From: Haloarcula sebkhae
GTDB taxonomy: Archaea; Halobacteriota; Halobacteria; Halobacteriales; Haloarculaceae
DNA: 41,728 nucleotides
Assembly (NCBI RefSeq): GCF_014647415.1
Contig: NZ_BMPD01000012.1
Location: forward strand, 1 to 41,728
Reading direction: 5' to 3'
The notes under the pieces: model-generated
What the model was told of the DNA's origin: nothing
The model's database searches: none
Seen by the model: the letters and a program-made list of their open reading frames with translations, nothing else
Position numbers and translations under genes: made by a program
Shown: positions 38,602-41,728 of the stretch, in pieces
Layout: each line of letters opens with the position of its first letter
Numbering within the stretch: position 1 is the stretch's first letter

Positions 38602-39846
38602 GTGCAACGACGTGCCCTCCTGTCAGCACTTGCCACAACCTTTGGCGGCTGTAGTACTATTTCTTCCAGCAATTCCAATCCAGAGACAACATCCGAGCCA
38701 TCGGCTACAAACTTGTCTAATGGTTCCTGGGAGTTGCCGACTTCCAGCGCTATCGAATCAGTGGGTGGGTCGTGGCCGACAAGGCTAGGTTCTAATACTC
38801 GCCGGGGTACGATTCCTTCGCCACCAACGCTCGAAGAGTACCGCTGGTCGCAGAGGCTCAGCGGTGCTGTGACGTCCCCGCCTGAACAACCGCTCGTTCA
38901 TCGTGGACTCGTAGTGCAAACTCGCGGAACCTCTGTGACCGCGATGGACACAAAAACAGGACAGCGACAGTGGAGCCACAAACTTCCGGATGGAGAGCGT
39001 GTACGTGGGTCAGCGTCAGCGCTCGGTGATTCTTTTTACCTCTCCACTCGAAGCGCTGTCTACCGGTTTGTGCTTCCGAAGGGACGACGGGAAACTGTCT
39101 ACAGACCGGGTACAGGGTCAATATCAACAACTCCGATCCTAATAGATGACTCTGTCGGTGTTGGTATCGATAATTCTGAACAGGACCGGTTTGTATTACT
39201 TGATAAAAATGCTCCAAAGAAGGACCAAACAACCATCAAGACCGCTAGACCTCCGCGAAATGTAGCTGCCAACGGTGAAAATGTCGTCGTGCGTACAACT
39301 AATGGCATTATGGGGATGGACCTAATTGCGGAAACGAAACTGTGGGTTTCTCAAGCAATCAGCGACGGTCGGCCTGGTGATGCCCCACTTGTGACGAACG
39401 AGACTATCGTCACTGGGACGGGCGATGGGGCAGTCATCGCGCTTGATGTGGAAAGTGGATCACAGCGATGGCGGCAATCAATTGAAACAAAACATGCCTT
39501 TTCGCCGGCAGTATCAGATACAACAGCCTACGTCACTGATTCAGATGGCCGTCTCTACGCTCTCGATCTCAAAACGGGCGACATCATTGAAACTATTCGG
39601 GCAGAATCAGTGGCAGACCTCCCTGGACTCGCAATCGGAAACGCTGACTGTTCGCCGGTTATCTCAGAGGATGCCATTCACTTCGTTGGGCCAGATGGCG
39701 TACTTGTTACAGTGGACCAAGACGACTTCGCCAGTGGGGTTGAACGACACAGGACACTCCAACATCGTCTCGCTGCGCCTCCAACAGTCGTCGAAAACGC
39801 CCTTTTTGCCGATGCGCTACCGACTGTCTATGGATATTCAATTTAA
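38602..39846 (+). CDS. PQQ-like beta-propeller lipoprotein
   Basis: A 414-aa exported protein with GTG start: MQRRALLSALATTFGGCSTI has two arginines, a short hydrophobic stretch and a lipobox FGGC (Cys at residue 17). Blade motifs include VTAMDTKTGQRQWSHKLPDG, GAVIALDVESGSQRWRQS and LYALDLKTGDIIETI. It is the same fold class as the 641-aa protein at 7661 but shorter and of normal base composition. AT-rich AATAAATAGACATATAG lies 25-40 bp upstream. Its stop overlaps the start of the regulator gene by one base (TAATG), so they form an operon. Likely an outer-surface binding or assembly factor. Confidence 0.87.
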   Translation: MQRRALLSALATTFGGCSTISSSNSNPETTSEPSATNLSNGSWELPTSSAIESVGGSWPTRLGSNTRRGTIPSPPTLEEYRWSQRLSGAVTSPPEQPLVHRGLVVQTRGTSVTAMDTKTGQRQWSHKLPDGERVRGSASALGDSFYLSTRSAVYRFVLPKGRRETVYRPGTGSISTTPILIDDSVGVGIDNSEQDRFVLLDKNAPKKDQTTIKTARPPRNVAANGENVVVRTTNGIMGMDLIAETKLWVSQAISDGRPGDAPLVTNETIVTGTGDGAVIALDVESGSQRWRQSIETKHAFSPAVSDTTAYVTDSDGRLYALDLKTGDIIETIRAESVADLPGLAIGNADCSPVISEDAIHFVGPDGVLVTVDQDDFASGVERHRTLQHRLAAPPTVVENALFADALPTVYGYSI

Positions 39847-40400
39847 TGTCGGAAACTGCTGCCGTACGCGTCGGCTGGGAAGAGTTGAGCAATCTGTTTC
39901 GCTCCTTTCACCGCTATGAGATCCTCAAAGCAGTACCGACCGACCTATGCACGAAACGTGACATTGTAGACACAGTATCTGCCTCCCGCTCCACTGTGCA
40001 TCGATGTTTGGACGCATTCAGCGAGTACGACTGGGTGCACGTCGATGGGTCCCAGTTCAAACGTACCCCCGCTGGAACGAATGCTCTTCGGCAGATCAGG
40101 AGCAGCACATCAACTATCGGGAAGGCAAATCGGCTTGCGCCACTGTTCAGCCTTGCCTACGCACACAGTGTCGAACTAACTACAAAAATGGTGGTTCCCG
40201 AGTCAACGTATGTTTCTGATGAACGTGCACCCAATAAAGCAATTCGCAAATACTACGAGCAACTCTCTGAATGTGCCTCGAAATATATCGATGGGTACGT
40301 CGGAACGCTTACCGAACAAACGGTTACCGCGATTACTGGACTGGAGAATATAGATCGGGTTCAGCTAGTGATTACGACGGATTTCAAGATGGGAAAGTGA
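39846..40400 (+). CDS. Winged-helix transcriptional regulator (possibly truncated)
   Basis: A 184-aa protein. The N-terminal wHTH reads LSNLFRSFHRYEILKAVPTD, TKRDIVDTVSASRSTVHRCL and DAFSEYDWVHVDGSQFKRTP, a haloarchaeal regulator pattern with a C-terminal ligand-type domain (VELTTKMVVPESTYVSDERA, YVGTLTEQTVTAITGLENID). After the stop at 40400 another frame continues sensibly (QDGKVITVALGGESPSLTTS to SKPITT at 40522). A late frameshift that shortened the protein by about 45 residues is therefore possible. It is coupled to the PQQ lipoprotein gene. Confidence 0.75.
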   Translation: MSETAAVRVGWEELSNLFRSFHRYEILKAVPTDLCTKRDIVDTVSASRSTVHRCLDAFSEYDWVHVDGSQFKRTPAGTNALRQIRSSTSTIGKANRLAPLFSLAYAHSVELTTKMVVPESTYVSDERAPNKAIRKYYEQLSECASKYIDGYVGTLTEQTVTAITGLENIDRVQLVITTDFKMGK

Positions 40401-40640
40401 TTACTGTCGCACTAGGCGGTGAATCTCCTTCACTGACGACTTCAGAAACCACCGTCCGTTCGCTCACCGGTGAAAGCGTCGCCACAGAAATTCCAATGAT
40501 GAGCAAGCCCATCACGACGTAGATCACAGCTACGATATCGGAATTCACAACTAAGCGTTATCATTAATTGATAAGTACTTTATCTGTACTGACCGAAGCG
40601 ACTTATCACATTGAGGCGAGTTCTCACCAGCGGATTTGGA

Positions 40641-40667
40641 GTGAAACAGCCGTTCAGTAGGAGTGCG
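40641..40667. repeat. Relic of the module linker repeat
   Basis: GAGTGAAACAGCCGTTCAGT followed by AGGAGTGCG matches the end of linker copies 1-3. It lies next to another small membrane-protein gene (40683-40907), here in the opposite orientation. The relic suggests the cassette system once extended to this side. Confidence 0.5.
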
Positions 40668-40682
40668 TACTAAGCACAGCTG

Positions 40683-40907
40683 TTATGCGTGTTGGATCGA
40701 GAGGCGTTTTCCAAACAAGTATATAAAGTAAATGAATGCCAGCGGTATGAAAGAGAGGCCTCCCATTACCCCGCCACCAACTACAACTTCGAGTATCGAG
40801 CCTCCGGCAAACACACGTCCACCGATGCCAACGAGAACAGGAATCACAAAGAGGGCTCGGAGTATCCAGAGCTCTTGCTGTGTGAGCGGGAAGATAGCCA
40901 TATCCAA
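40683..40907 (-). CDS. 74-aa membrane protein
   Basis: MDMAIFPLTQQELWILRALF with two hydrophobic segments (WILRALFVIPVLVGIGGRVF and a Gly/Val-rich VVVGGGVMGGLSFIPLAFIYFIYLFG split by Gly) and a basic end (GKRLSIQHA). A second Met at 40901 could be the start. Family unknown; similar in size to other cassette cargo. Confidence 0.65.
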   Translation of the reverse strand: MDMAIFPLTQQELWILRALFVIPVLVGIGGRVFAGGSILEVVVGGGVMGGLSFIPLAFIYFIYLFGKRLSIQHA

Positions 40908-41304
40908 AATTGTCTGTGTGGCATCATAGTTTTTATTCTACTGTGAATCGCCCTCCAGAGCCCGAACCACACTCTTTTGCTGTCCAATACCACAGTACTG
41001 ACCGATTCTAGATACCCTGAACTGACTGGTGAGTACGAACACTCTCAGATGGTGACGGCAGATAATACGCTGACGCTGTTGAAGAAGGAAACGGGTATCG
41101 GATAGTGAGGTGGCTCTCGCTGTGTTAGCGTGGCGTCTGAGTGGCTACACTATCCAAGGGCTCGGAAATGTCTCGGATTAGTTTCCAGTTCATCAAGAAT
41201 CCCCGTTTGGAGAGGGGGTCTGAAACAGATACCACTCGTCGATTCGGCCGAAAACACGCATCATAGCCCCGCTAAACCCGCTGTAGTCTCAACTTCCAAT
41301 ATGA
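40908..41304. other. Spacer with a short coding remnant
   Basis: No complete gene. A plus-strand tail RYPELTGEYEHSQMVTADNT followed by LTLLKKETGIG ends at 41103-41105 and looks like a gene 3' end. GTACTGACCGATTCT near 40995 resembles the phrase that precedes operator copies 2, 4 and 5. Confidence 0.4.
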
Positions 41305-41728
41305 ACAGTAGTTGAGACTGGCGCTCTCAATGCATACGCCTCACACCCTGTTTTGCTCAGTACGTCAGAGTCGGTTGAGCGGCTTGCTGATTATTTTGAA
41401 GACTCTGTTTGCCCAGTAGAATCAATTCCGCTCTTTCTCGGTGAGTTCTTCAAGTATCCTGTCATTTTTGAACTGCGTAATCAGCCGATTCGCTGTACTG
41501 TCTTTCGATAAATCGGACACTAATCGTACGCTGAGTGGCCAGCACATGATTCGACGTTACTCTACGATAGGAGTGCGGTTGGTGGCCTTGAGTGAGATCT
41601 GTGGCCGAGCCGAAACCAGGTCCGCAAAAGGATACGCTACCGATTGTCAGCCCTTGCGTCAGCTTCCCCATTCACCGAGCGATACACCCCGAGCCCCAAC
41701 AGGATGATCCCAGCGAGCCCAGCTATGT
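41305..41728. repeat. Right terminal inverted repeat, 424 bp
   Basis: Inverted counterpart of 1-424, ending on the last base of the window. Differences are scattered single substitutions, mostly transitions. The outermost 40 bases and the innermost 60 or so are identical in both arms. Confidence 0.9.
41365..41547 (-). pseudogene. Second copy of the winged-helix remnant in the right terminal repeat
   Basis: Equivalent to 182-364. It reads TANRLITQFKNDRILEELTE KERN, then a TGA, then FYWANRVFKIISKPLNRL. The additional stop shows that neither arm is under selection for this protein. Confidence 0.35.

Noticed and set aside
1-41728. Expectation of intact insertion sequences or an integrase
   Set aside because: None was recognised in any frame. 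The only mobile-element signal is the 127-bp MITE-like element at 4038, so the mosaic seems to have been shaped by homologous or short-repeat recombination.

Overview
The window looks like a complete or near-complete extrachromosomal replicon of a halophilic archaeon (class Halobacteria; the genus cannot be fixed from the sequence alone). The evidence is the very acidic predicted proteins, two Orc1/Cdc6 initiators with G-rich origin repeats, leaderless promoters with TATA-like boxes about 26-33 bp before start codons, twin-arginine lipoproteins, an archaeal type IV pilin and TumE/HVO_A0114-type and VapBC-type toxin-antitoxin genes. The two window ends are inverted copies of each other: 1-424 pairs with 41305-41728 without gaps and with about 15 differences counted by eye. 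That is the layout of a linear element with terminal inverted repeats, although a contig artefact or a larger inverted repeat cannot be excluded.

Layout. 0.5-1.8 kb: ParA-type partition operon between TACGTAT-rich repeats. 2.0-4.4 kb: three-gene membrane/lipoprotein operon whose last gene is broken by a MITE-like element. 4.4-6.1 kb: first origin and orc1/cdc6. 6.3-7.0 kb: TumE (amber-interrupted) with its HVO_A0114-type antitoxin. 7.7-9.6 kb: an AT-rich PQQ-propeller surface protein. 10.1-19.2 kb: a mosaic of repeated modules. A two-arm operator-like sequence, a family of 82-aa genes (one intact, two broken), conserved linkers and interchangeable cargo genes (lipoprotein, CPBP protease, small membrane proteins, two PIN-domain toxin-antitoxin pairs) recur in order. 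19.6-23.8 kb: small plasmid genes, a winged-helix regulator and a six-gene operon ending in a GTGTAAG iteron region. 24.0-30.9 kb: a high-GC, chromosome-like catabolic island (secreted phospholipase C, sugar-type ABC importer, inositol monophosphatase). 31.2-31.6 kb: a second, diverged copy of the iteron region in direct orientation. 31.6-34.0 kb: ADP-ribosylglycohydrolase diverging from a two-gene unit whose second member is a frameshifted PD-(D/E)XK-like nuclease. 34.4-36.4 kb: second origin and orc1/cdc6. 36.4-38.2 kb: second ParA operon. 38.6-40.9 kb: PQQ lipoprotein, HTH regulator and a small membrane protein.

The whole reads as a cointegrate of at least two and probably three replicons: two ORB-type origins, two partition systems and two iteron loci. 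It carries several addiction modules and at least a dozen broken genes, but no intact transposase was seen. The most unusual parts are the repeated cassette array at 10-19 kb, the inverted termini, and the phospholipase/importer/inositol-phosphatase island set between direct copies of an origin-like repeat.
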